Assembly (NCBI RefSeq): GCF_014203715.1
Contig: NZ_JACHJP010000001.1
Span: 970,432-1,034,431, forward strand
DNA from: Streptosporangium saharense
GTDB lineage: Bacteria; Actinomycetota; Actinomycetes; Streptosporangiales; Streptosporangiaceae
Length of the DNA: 64,000 bases
Direction: 5' to 3'
The notes below the pieces were generated by a model. That model was not told the DNA's origin. It worked only from the letters and a program-made list of their open reading frames with translations, and searched no databases. Positions 45,470 through 52,824 of this stretch are shown in pieces. The translations under genes were made by a program, and so were the position numbers. Each line of letters starts with the position of its first letter. Position 1 is the first letter of the stretch.

Positions 45470-46602
45470 CGGGGAGCCGTTGTCCACTTTCCGTGCCGCA
45501 TGACGCCGGAGACCTCCAGGTCGTCGGTGAGCACAACGAGGTCGGCCCGCTTGCCGACGGCGACGGAGCCGAGGTGGTCGGCCAGGCCGAGCACCCTGGC
45601 GGGGGTGAGCGAGGTGACCTCGGCCGCCTCGGGAAGTGACAGTCCGACCTGCTGTACGGCTCGGCGGAAGGCCACGTCCATGGTGAGCGTGCTGCCCGCG
45701 ATGGAGCCGCCCCCGGCCAGCCTCGCGACGCCGTCGACGACCTCGACCCGCATCGGGCCCAGGCCGTACACGCCGTCGCCCATGCCCGTGGCGGCCATCG
45801 CGTCGGTGACCAGCGCCGTCCTGCCGGGACCTGCGACGTCGTAGGCCAGGCGCATCATCGCCGGGTGGACGTGCACGCCGTCGTTGACCAGCTCGACCGT
45901 GACCCGCTCGTCCTCAAGCAGCGCGGCCACCGGGCCGGGGTCGCGGTGGTGCAGGGACGGCATCGCGTTGTAGAGGTGGGTGGCCACGCTGCCGCCCGCC
46001 TCGATGCCCCGCAGGGTCTGCTCGTAGTCGGCGTCGCTGTGACCGAGGGCGGCGATCACGTTGTTGGCGACCGCCTCCCTGATGGTGTCCAGGGCGCCGG
46101 GCAGCTCGGCGGCGAGGGTGAGCATCCGCACGTGGCCACGGCCCGCCTTGAGCAGCTCGGTGAACTCCTGCGTGGAGGGGTCCCGCAGGAGAGCCGGGTT
46201 GTGCGCGCCGCAGCGGGCCTTGGAGATGTAGGGGCCTTCGAGGTGGATACCGGCCAGCAGGCCGTCGTCGCACAGGTCGGCCAGCGCGGAGGCGGCCCTG
46301 GACAGCTCGGCCGTGGTCGCGGTGACCAGGCTGGCCATCATCGTGGTCGTCCCGTGCTCGGCGTGCAGGCCGACGACCCTGCGGGCCTCCTCCTGGTCGC
46401 CGTTGGGGAAGGAACCTCCGGCTCCGCCGTGGGAGTGGATGTCGACGAAGCCCGGGACCACGTGGCGGCCCCCGAGGCTGAGGCCCGGTCCCGGGGCGGC
46501 ACCGCGGCCCACGTGGGTGATGCGGCCGTCCTCGATGGTGAGCCAGCCCTCGTGGACACCTTCGGGGGTCACGACACGGGCGTCGGAGAGTGTGATGCTC
46601 AT
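45466..46602 (-). CDS. nagA: N-acetylglucosamine-6-phosphate deacetylase
   Basis: 378 residues from the ATG at 46602 after GGAAGGA. It begins MSITLSDARVVTPEGVHEGW; the metal-dependent amidohydrolase has VPGFVDIHSHGGAGGSFP, GIHLEGPYISKARCGAHNP, ALGHSDADYEQ, HLYNAMPSLHHRDPG, and LVTDAMAATGMGDG with its catalytic Asp. It removes acetate from N-acetylglucosamine- or N-acetylgalactosamine-6-phosphate. Overlapping the kinase gene and preceded by the SIS gene, it supplies free amino-sugar phosphate. Confidence 0.95.
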   Translation of the reverse strand: MSITLSDARVVTPEGVHEGWLTIEDGRITHVGRGAAPGPGLSLGGRHVVPGFVDIHSHGGAGGSFPNGDQEEARRVVGLHAEHGTTTMMASLVTATTAELSRAASALADLCDDGLLAGIHLEGPYISKARCGAHNPALLRDPSTQEFTELLKAGRGHVRMLTLAAELPGALDTIREAVANNVIAALGHSDADYEQTLRGIEAGGSVATHLYNAMPSLHHRDPGPVAALLEDERVTVELVNDGVHVHPAMMRLAYDVAGPGRTALVTDAMAATGMGDGVYGLGPMRVEVVDGVARLAGGGSIAGSTLTMDVAFRRAVQQVGLSLPEAAEVTSLTPARVLGLADHLGSVAVGKRADLVVLTDDLEVSGVMRHGKWTTAPR

Positions 46603-46639
46603 GGCGTCAGTCCTTCCCGCTTCTCCCACGGGTCAATGG

Positions 46640-47521
46640 TCAGGAGGGGAGGATGACGGAGCGGGTCAGATTGAGTGGTTCGTCCGGGTCAAGCCCCTGG
46701 GCCAGTGCCCTGGCCACCGCCACCCGCTGGACCGTGACCAGCTCGGCCATCGGGTCGAGAGGACTGTCCAGGAACGCTCCACCCGTGGCCTCGACCTCGT
46801 CGCGCAGCCCCGGCGCGCCCTCCCCGAGGACCCAGGTGACGCGGTTGGGCCCGGCGATGCTGATCGGGCCGTGGCGGTACTCCATCGCGGGATAGGACTC
46901 GGTCCACGCCCTGCACGCCTCACGCATCTTCAGCGCCGCCTCAAGCGCCAGGCCGTACGGCCAGCCCCTGCCGAGGAAGGTGAACTGCTCGGCGGTCAGC
47001 GCGACCTCGGGGAGCGGGGCGGCGAGCGCCCGTTCGGCGTCGGCGGCCGCGCCGGTCAGGTCCTCGCCGAGGTGGGCGCGGAGCAGGGCGAGCTGCGTCG
47101 TGGCGAAGCGGGTCTGCACGACGGACCTCTCGTCGGCGAAGTCGAGCATCACGATCTCGTCGGCGGCGGTCATGACGGGGGTGCCGGGGGAGGCGGTCAC
47201 GGCGCTCGTCCTGACGCCCCGCCCACGCAGGACGGCGAGCGCGTCGAGGACCTCGGTCGTCGTGCCGGACCTGGTCAGCGCGAGGACCCGGTCGTAGGGA
47301 CGGCCCGTGGGGAACTCGGAGGCGGCGAAGGCGTCGGTCTCGCCGTGCCCCGCCTCCTCGCGGAGGACCGCGTAGGACTGGGCGACGAACCACGAGGTGC
47401 CGCAGCCGATGACGGCGACCCGCTCCCCGGGGCGGGGCAGCGCGTCCCTCGGGGTCTCGGCGACGGCTCTGCGCCAGCAGTCGGGCTGGGACGCGATCTC
47501 GGCTTCGGTGTGCGTGGTCAC
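46640..47521 (-). CDS. SIS-domain sugar isomerase/deaminase (AgaS-like)
   Basis: 293 residues from the GTG at 47521, seven bases after GGGGAGG. It has two SIS domains: VAVIGCGTSWFVAQSYA and RVLALTRSGTTTEVLDAL in the first, FLGRGWPYGLALEAALKMREA and YRHGPISIAGP in the second. It resembles the isomerase half of GlmS without the glutaminase domain. AgaS-type proteins deaminate galactosamine-6-phosphate to tagatose-6-phosphate; the operon context favours this over a fructosamine deglycase. First gene of the operon, divergent from a DeoR regulator. Confidence 0.88.
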   Translation of the reverse strand: MTTHTEAEIASQPDCWRRAVAETPRDALPRPGERVAVIGCGTSWFVAQSYAVLREEAGHGETDAFAASEFPTGRPYDRVLALTRSGTTTEVLDALAVLRGRGVRTSAVTASPGTPVMTAADEIVMLDFADERSVVQTRFATTQLALLRAHLGEDLTGAAADAERALAAPLPEVALTAEQFTFLGRGWPYGLALEAALKMREACRAWTESYPAMEYRHGPISIAGPNRVTWVLGEGAPGLRDEVEATGGAFLDSPLDPMAELVTVQRVAVARALAQGLDPDEPLNLTRSVILPS

Positions 47522-47548
47522 GGCGCGCCTCCCCAAGAAGCTTCGTTT

Positions 47549-47580
47549 ATGAGTGATTTATACCAGAAATGAGCAGCTTT
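47549..47580. promoter_or_regulatory. Repeat in the SIS/DeoR intergenic region, possible DeoR operator
   Basis: ATGAGTGATTT (from 47549) and ATGAGCAGCTTT (from 47569) are direct repeats two helical turns apart, in an A+T-richer stretch 28 bases before the SIS gene start and 77 bases before the DeoR start. A DeoR-type site is a reasonable guess. Confidence 0.4.
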
Positions 47581-47625
47581 GTGCAGAGGTGGGTTTTGAT
47601 CGGCGCGTGTGCGAGGCTGGCTACC

Positions 47626-48396
47626 GTGAGCCGATATGAGCGTTGGAACGCCATCCTCGAACTGCTCTCGCAGGAGGGACGGCTGTCCGTCGAGCGGGCC
47701 GCGGAGGCGCTGACCGTCTCGACGGCGACGATCCGCCGCGACTTCGACCAGCTCGCCCAGCAGCAGATGCTCATGCGCACCCGTGGCGGCGCCGTCTCCC
47801 AGAGCGTGAGCTACGACCTGCCGCTGCGTTACAAGACCGCGCGCCACGCCGACGAGAAACAGCGCATCGCGGACGCCGCCGCCGAACTGGTCACGCCGGG
47901 CGCGATCGTCGGCCTGAACGGCGGCACCACCACCTCCGAGGTCGCCCGCGCGCTGGCGATCAGGGCCGACCCCGACCTCGGCTTCACCGTCGTCACCAAC
48001 GCGCTGAACATCGCCGCCGAGCTGACGGTCAGGCAGCACGTGAAGATCGTGCTGACCGGCGGGGTGGCCAGGCCGCAGTCCTACGAACTGATCGGGCCGC
48101 TGGCCTCCGCGGTGCTCGAACAGGTCGCGCTCGACATCGCCTTCCTCGGGGTGGACGCGCTCGACCCGGTCGCGGGCGCCTTCGCCCACCACGAGGGCGA
48201 GGCGAGCGTCAACAACCTGCTGATCAGCAGGGCCTCCCAGGTCGTCGCGGTCGCCGACGCCTCCAAGATCGGGGGGCGGGCCTTCGCGCGGATCTGCCCG
48301 ATCGACGCGATCGGCACCCTGATCACGGACGAGGGGCTGCCGGACGAGGAGGCCGCCCGGTTCACCGACGCGGGCGTGAAGGTCGTCCGGGTGTAG
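47626..48396 (+). CDS. DeoR/GlpR family transcriptional regulator
   Basis: 256 residues from the GTG at 47626 giving (M)SRYERWNAILELLSQEGRLSVERAAEALTVSTATIRRDFDQLAQQ, the DeoR helix-turn-helix. The C-terminal sugar-phosphate-sensing domain has GLNGGTTTSEVARAL, VVTNALNIA, LTGGVARPQSYELIGPLA and FLGVDALDP. Such repressors respond to phosphorylated sugars. It is divergent from the amino-sugar operon and most likely represses it. The signal is probably an amino-sugar or tagatose phosphate, by inference. Confidence 0.92.
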   Translation: MSRYERWNAILELLSQEGRLSVERAAEALTVSTATIRRDFDQLAQQQMLMRTRGGAVSQSVSYDLPLRYKTARHADEKQRIADAAAELVTPGAIVGLNGGTTTSEVARALAIRADPDLGFTVVTNALNIAAELTVRQHVKIVLTGGVARPQSYELIGPLASAVLEQVALDIAFLGVDALDPVAGAFAHHEGEASVNNLLISRASQVVAVADASKIGGRAFARICPIDAIGTLITDEGLPDEEAARFTDAGVKVVRV

Positions 48397-48438
48397 GGGA
48401 ATCGGGGAGCGGGCTCGCCGTACCGGATTCTGGGTGTT

Positions 48439-49236
48439 TCACGTGGACGGGGCGTCGCGGGTGGCGCGGGCGCGGTCCAGGTAGGTGTGCAGGGCGGCCA
48501 TCTCCTCGGCGGACCAGGGCAGGTTGCGGACGATGTCGTCGCCGTGGTCCTGCCACATCCGCTGGACCGCGGTCCTCAGCCGTTCGCGCTGCTCGTCGGT
48601 GACGCCCTCCGGCTGGAAGGGGACGCCGAGCCGGTCGTACTCGCCCAGGAGGTCCAGCACCCGGGGGTCGTCGACCGGGGTGTCGTTCCGCACGTGGTCC
48701 AGTAGCCGTTCGACCAGCTCGGCCCAGCGCCGCTTGGTCGCCTCCGCGGCCTCGGGACCCGCGGCGGCGATGCCCTGGGCCATCTGCTCGCGCTGCTCTT
48801 CGGTGAAATAGCGGTCCAGCATCGAGATCGTCTCCAAGGTCGTCATGAACTGGTCGGGATCGGGCATCGACCCGGCCTCAAGCCGCTCCAGCAGCCCGCG
48901 GACCTGCTGGGCGAGCCGCTGGAGCTGGTCCGCCCGCGCGTTCAGCTGGCCGAGCTGGGCCGTCAGCAGCCCGCGCATCCCCGCCAGGTCCTCCGACGAG
49001 GAGTCGAGCACGCTCCTGATCCGCTCAAGGGGGATGCCGAGCGCGCCGAGCGCCCGCACGCGGTACAGCCGCCGCAGGTCCTCCTCGGTGTAGCGGCGGT
49101 GGCCCGAGGCCGTACGTCCACTCGCCCGCAGCAGGCCGATCTCGTCGTAGTGGTGCAGCGTACGCACGGTCACCCCGGTCGCCCGCGCCAGCTCGCCGAC
49201 GCTCCAGCGGTGCCCGGCCGCGTCTTCTCCGATCAC
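48439..49236 (-). CDS. MerR family regulator with TipAS-like C-terminal region
   Basis: 265 residues from the GTG at 49236. The N-terminal MerR domain is clear: WSVGELARATGVTVRTLHHYDEIGLLRASGRTASGHRRYTEEDLRRLY, followed by the dimerisation helix (about 75-115). The C-terminal 140 residues include MLDRYFTEEQREQMAQ, resembling the drug-binding domain of TipAL-type regulators. The promoter has a 19-base spacer and a dyad, so the protein likely activates its own gene by DNA distortion. Ligand is unknown; thiopeptides for TipAL are one precedent. Confidence 0.9.
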   Translation of the reverse strand: MIGEDAAGHRWSVGELARATGVTVRTLHHYDEIGLLRASGRTASGHRRYTEEDLRRLYRVRALGALGIPLERIRSVLDSSSEDLAGMRGLLTAQLGQLNARADQLQRLAQQVRGLLERLEAGSMPDPDQFMTTLETISMLDRYFTEEQREQMAQGIAAAGPEAAEATKRRWAELVERLLDHVRNDTPVDDPRVLDLLGEYDRLGVPFQPEGVTDEQRERLRTAVQRMWQDHGDDIVRNLPWSAEEMAALHTYLDRARATRDAPST

Positions 49237-49243
49237 GACCTCG

Positions 49244-49274
49244 ACGGTAGGACCTCACGTCGCGTGAGGTTCAA
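49244..49274 (-). promoter_or_regulatory. MerR-type promoter with 19-bp spacer and dyad
   Basis: On the minus strand TTGAAC (49274-49269) and TACCGT (49249-49244) are 19 bases apart. The spacer contains ACCTCACG-TCG-CGTGAGGT (49252-49270 on the plus strand). Over-long spacing is the hallmark of promoters activated by MerR proteins. Only seven bases separate the -10 from the GTG, so the transcript may be leaderless. Confidence 0.75.
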
Positions 49275-49354
49275 GTCCGCGCCGGTCAGTTGTGGGGAAT
49301 CGTCTAGGATCGTCAGGGTCCGGATGATTCCGCCGCCCCCCGAGGAGCCTGTCT

Positions 49355-49885
49355 GTGAGCGGCGCGCACACCCTGCGGCAAACCGAGGAGGCCGTCTCGG
49401 GGAAGCTCCAGGGGCTTGAGCTGGACTTCCGCGCGATGACCGCGATCTCGAACCTCTACCGGGTGGCCTCGTCCATCAGGAACCACGTCGAGCAGACTGT
49501 GCTGAAGGAGGCCGACCTCACCTGGACCGCCTTCGTGGTGCTGTGGGTCGTGTGGATCTGGGAGTCGATCGAGAACCGGCACGTCGCCGCGGAGGCGGGC
49601 ATCACCAAGGGCACGCTGACCGGGGTCGCGCAGACGCTTGAGACACGCGGGCTGATCGCGCGGGACATCCCGGCCAGTGACCGCAGGCGGACGGTCTTCT
49701 CCCTCACCCCCGAGGGCGAGAAGCTGATGACCACGCTGTTCCCCGAGTTCAACCGGGAGGAGCGGTTCGTGCTCTCCGGCCTCGGCGAGCGGCGGCTGAC
49801 CGAGCTGGGCGAGTCGCTCAGGCACGTCCTGCGGCACCTGGAGAAGGAGGGCCCGGAACGACGGGCCTCCCGTAACGCCGGATAA
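49355..49885 (+). CDS. MarR family transcriptional regulator
   Basis: 176 residues from the GTG at 49355, seven bases after CGAGGAG. After a 40-residue extension the winged helix follows: WTAFVVLWVVWIWESIENRHVAAEAGITKGTLTGVAQTLETRGLI and the wing DIPASDRRRTVFSLTPEG. It is divergent from the MerR gene and upstream of a HisRS-like gene 37 bases away. No operator palindrome stands out besides the MerR dyad. Confidence 0.88.
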   Translation: MSGAHTLRQTEEAVSGKLQGLELDFRAMTAISNLYRVASSIRNHVEQTVLKEADLTWTAFVVLWVVWIWESIENRHVAAEAGITKGTLTGVAQTLETRGLIARDIPASDRRRTVFSLTPEGEKLMTTLFPEFNREERFVLSGLGERRLTELGESLRHVLRHLEKEGPERRASRNAG

Positions 49886-49921
49886 TCCGATGCCGGGTGG
49901 CGGGCCGTACGTCACGCTGGG

Positions 49922-50944
49922 GTGATGGACGACCCTTGGCTCGGACGGATCCTTCGCGAGGGGGCGGCACCCGGGATGCTCGACGCGCTGGTCGAGCGGC
50001 TGTCCCCGGCCGACCTCCAGACGCTGATGATGGCCGTCTACCGGCGTCGCGCGGCGGCCGTCACGCCCGCGGGCCTGCTGCGGCGCTACGAACACGACAG
50101 GTTCACGGCCCCGTCGCCGGTCGACGCGGGCGACCTGGCGCGGCTGACCCTGCTGGCCCACGAGTGCCTCACCCGGCACGGGTTCACCGCTCTCGCCCTG
50201 GCGCCCGTCTGCCCGCTGGGCACGGCCTCGGCGGTGGCGACCGTGAGCCAGGACAAGGTGGTGACGACGACCCGCACCACCGAGGTCGTCTCCGACGTGA
50301 CCAACGTCCTGGCCCTCGAATGCGCGCTGCGCCGCCGCGACCTGCTGCGGGCCGACGCCCGCTCCCGGACGCGGGTACGGCTCGGCGCCGTGCAGCGGGT
50401 CCTGCGCGCGCAGCCGTTCGGGCCGGGCATGATGCCGCACTTCGCCCTTCTCGGGTTGTGTACGGCGGGCAGGGGCGAGGGCTCCTTCGACGTCGAGACC
50501 CTCGTCGAGCACGTCGAAGTCCACCTTGACGTTCTGAGGGGACTCGGCCGGGTGCGGGTCGGCTTCACCGACCTGACAGGCGGGCGGCGCCGTACGGCAC
50601 TGCGGGAAAGGGTCCTTGACGTGCTGGCGCCGAGGCATCCGGAGGTCGGATTCGGCTTCGACGACGAACGGGTGTCGGGACGTGGCTACTACACCGGGGC
50701 CGCGTTCGGGATCGACGTCACCACCCCGGAGGGTGAGGTCGTCAACCTCGGGGACGGCGGGTTCACGACCTGGACCGGCGCGCTGCTCGGCAACGCCAGG
50801 GAACGGCTGCTGGTCAGCGGGCTGGGCGTCGAGCGACTGTGCGGGCTGATGCGACCTTCGTCGCAGGGGGAGTCCTCCTCAGAGGGGAGAAGGGGTGATC
50901 CTTTCACCCTTTCGGGTGACGTGTCGGGTGGGGAGGATGACTAG
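49922..50944 (+). CDS. Class II aminoacyl-tRNA synthetase-like orphan (HisRS/HisZ-like core)
   Basis: About 340 residues from the GTG at 49922 or ATG at 49925. A 60-residue helical N-terminus is followed by a core that recalls histidyl-tRNA synthetase or HisZ: a motif-2-like stretch at about 150-180 (VQRVLRAQPF and PHFALLG), SGRGYYTGAAFGID at about 252-265 like the HisRS RGLDYYTG element, and a motif-3-like SGLGVERL at 299-306. There is no anticodon-binding domain and the C-terminal 30 residues are Ser/Gly-rich. It is not next to his genes. Function unknown; amino-acid activation, regulation or a diverged HisZ are options. Confidence 0.65.
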   Translation: MMDDPWLGRILREGAAPGMLDALVERLSPADLQTLMMAVYRRRAAAVTPAGLLRRYEHDRFTAPSPVDAGDLARLTLLAHECLTRHGFTALALAPVCPLGTASAVATVSQDKVVTTTRTTEVVSDVTNVLALECALRRRDLLRADARSRTRVRLGAVQRVLRAQPFGPGMMPHFALLGLCTAGRGEGSFDVETLVEHVEVHLDVLRGLGRVRVGFTDLTGGRRRTALRERVLDVLAPRHPEVGFGFDDERVSGRGYYTGAAFGIDVTTPEGEVVNLGDGGFTTWTGALLGNARERLLVSGLGVERLCGLMRPSSQGESSSEGRRGDPFTLSGDVSGGEDD

Positions 50945-50954
50945 GGTCCTGGGC

Positions 50955-51980
50955 ATGCGTGCTCTCGGATGGACTCTGGCGGTTGCGGGGCTGGTGCTTG
51001 CCGGATGCGGCACCGGTGGCTCCGGTGAGGCGGAGGGTGGGCTGCGCCAGACGATGGCGCGGCTCGACGCCTCGGGGCCCGCCGCGACCTACCTCGAATA
51101 CGGCGACATGGCGCACTGGCGCAAGCTCGGTGTGGTCACCGACAAGGGCCCCGGCCAGGACCGGCGCTGGGTCGCCGCCGTCGGCTCGGGCTTCGGTGAC
51201 TTCGCCGTCGGCGGGCAGCGGATCGCCGAGGCGACCGGTCTCAACGTGTTCGCCGCCGACCGGGGTGTCATCGCCGGGACACCGCCGAAGTCCGCGATCC
51301 GCGTCGAGGGCACCCTCGACGCCTCGGGCATCAGCGCCAAACTCACCTCCATGGGGGCGAAACCCCGCGAGATCGGCGGTCAGGAGGGGCTGTCCCTCAA
51401 CAAGGACAACATGCTCGACCTGGCCGGGCCGCAGACCGCGCTCGGCCTGACCAACCAGCTCAACCAGGTGGTCGTCACCGACTCCGCGCTGGTCGCAGGT
51501 GCCGCGGCCGACTCCGTCGCGGGGGCGCTCGGCACCGGCTCGTCTCTGGCCGACGACCCCGGCCACGCCGCCGTCGCCGACTGCCTCGGCGACGTGGCCG
51601 CCGCGGTCATCATGGCTCCCAGGCAGCCGGGCGGGGTCATCCTGTACGGCGTCGGCCTGCGCGGGCCCGCCTCGACGGCGGACAAGGCGGTTGACGTGGT
51701 GTGCGTGCTGCCCCGGGTCGCCGAGGTGGGCAAGGTCTTCAAGGAGCGCCTCGTCACGGCCGCCAAGCCGGGTGGCAAGCCCCTGGGCGATCTGGTCGAG
51801 ACGATCACGCACGACGACGTCACCTCGGGCGACCGTACGGTCCACCGCGCCCTGCTGACCGTCAAGCCCGACGGTCCGGTCCTGCTGGCCAACCAGCTCC
51901 TGATCCGCGGTGACCTGGAGCGTCTCGCGGACCCGGCCGCGCCCCTCGACCCGCTCGGCGTCACCCGTCCGAGCTCCTGA
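50955..51980 (+). CDS. Exported lipoprotein of unknown function
   Basis: 341 residues from the ATG at 50955 (ATG at 50937 is also in frame but its GGGGAGG is too close). The signal peptide ends LAVAGLVLAGC, a clear lipobox with Cys at about 19. The mature part is Gly/Ala-rich, with blocks around YLEYGDMAHWRKLGV and GSGFGDFAVGGQRIAEATGL. Two Cys lie at mid-to-late positions (AVADCLGD, VVCVLP). I do not recognise a domain. It starts 11 bases after the HisRS-like gene, so the two may be cotranscribed. Confidence 0.75.
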   Translation: MRALGWTLAVAGLVLAGCGTGGSGEAEGGLRQTMARLDASGPAATYLEYGDMAHWRKLGVVTDKGPGQDRRWVAAVGSGFGDFAVGGQRIAEATGLNVFAADRGVIAGTPPKSAIRVEGTLDASGISAKLTSMGAKPREIGGQEGLSLNKDNMLDLAGPQTALGLTNQLNQVVVTDSALVAGAAADSVAGALGTGSSLADDPGHAAVADCLGDVAAAVIMAPRQPGGVILYGVGLRGPASTADKAVDVVCVLPRVAEVGKVFKERLVTAAKPGGKPLGDLVETITHDDVTSGDRTVHRALLTVKPDGPVLLANQLLIRGDLERLADPAAPLDPLGVTRPSS

Positions 51981-51981
51981 C

Positions 51982-52641
51982 TCACCGGGACGTTCCGGCC
52001 AGGCCGTTCAGGTGGGCGTAGACGACGGCGTGGACCCGGTCGCGCAGGCCGAGTTTGGCCAGGATGCGGGAGACGTGCGTCTTGACGGTCTCCTCGCCGA
52101 CGTGGAGGGCCGCGGCGATCTCGGCGTTGCTGCGGGCGTCGGCCAGCAGGAGCAGCACCTCGCGTTCCCGGGAGGTGAGCCGTTCGACCTCGGCGGGTAC
52201 GGCCGCGGGCTCGATGCTGGTGGTGAAGCGGGCGATCAGGCGCCGGGTCACCGAGGGGTCGATCAGCGCGTCCCCCCGGGCGGCGACCCGGATCGCGGAC
52301 GTCATCTCCTCCGGTGGCAGGCTCTTGAGCAGGAAGCCGCTGGCCCCGGCGCGTAACGCCCGGTAGACGTACTCGTCGCTGTCGTAGGTGGTCACGACCA
52401 GGACCCTGGTGGCGTTCCCCGGCGCCGCCAGGATCGCCTCGGTCGCGGCCAGGCCGTCGAGTTTGGGCATCCGCACGTCCAGGACCGCCACGTCGGGGCG
52501 CAGCCGTACGGTCTCGGCGACCGCCTCGTGGCCGTCGCCGACCTCGGCGACGCAGAGCAGGTCGGGCTGGGTTTCGAGGACGGCGCGCATCCCGGAACGG
52601 AACATCGCGTGGTCGTCGGCGAGCAGCACGCGCAGCGTCAC
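51982..52641 (-). CDS. NarL/LuxR-family response regulator
   Basis: 219 residues. The receiver domain has LADDHAMFRSGM and the phosphorylated Asp in PDVAVLDVRMPKLDG (Asp55-type), plus VTTYDSDEYVYRAL. The C-terminal LuxR HTH is LTSREREVLLLLADARSNAEIAAALHVGEETVKTHVSRILAKLGLRDRVHAVVYA. A HisKA_3 kinase is encoded 3.2 kb upstream on the same strand, with the MMPL gene set between them. The gene is preceded by TTCCC-TGT-GGGAA (52678-52690). Confidence 0.94.
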   Translation of the reverse strand: MTLRVLLADDHAMFRSGMRAVLETQPDLLCVAEVGDGHEAVAETVRLRPDVAVLDVRMPKLDGLAATEAILAAPGNATRVLVVTTYDSDEYVYRALRAGASGFLLKSLPPEEMTSAIRVAARGDALIDPSVTRRLIARFTTSIEPAAVPAEVERLTSREREVLLLLADARSNAEIAAALHVGEETVKTHVSRILAKLGLRDRVHAVVYAHLNGLAGTSR

Positions 52642-52772
52642 GGTGTCTCCAGGTCTCGGGGGCGTCCGGGGGGCCGGTTCCCTGTGGGAAACGTGTCACG
52701 AACGGCGATTGTCTCCCGATGCCAGGGTTTTTCTGGCCCTAACCGCTACATGGAGAAATTTCCGGATATCGT

Positions 52773-52812
52773 CGCTGGATCCGGCCCCCGATGGTGATCT
52801 CCGGATCCAGCG
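52773..52812 (-). terminator. Strong hairpin after the MMPL gene
   Basis: CGCTGGATCCGG (52773-52784) and CCGGATCCAGCG (52801-52812) are perfect 12-bp arms around 16 bases. It starts 13 bases after the MMPL stop on the minus strand. No T-tract follows on that strand, so it may be a weak terminator or 3' stability element. Confidence 0.55.
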
Positions 52813-52824
52813 GACGAACCTCTC

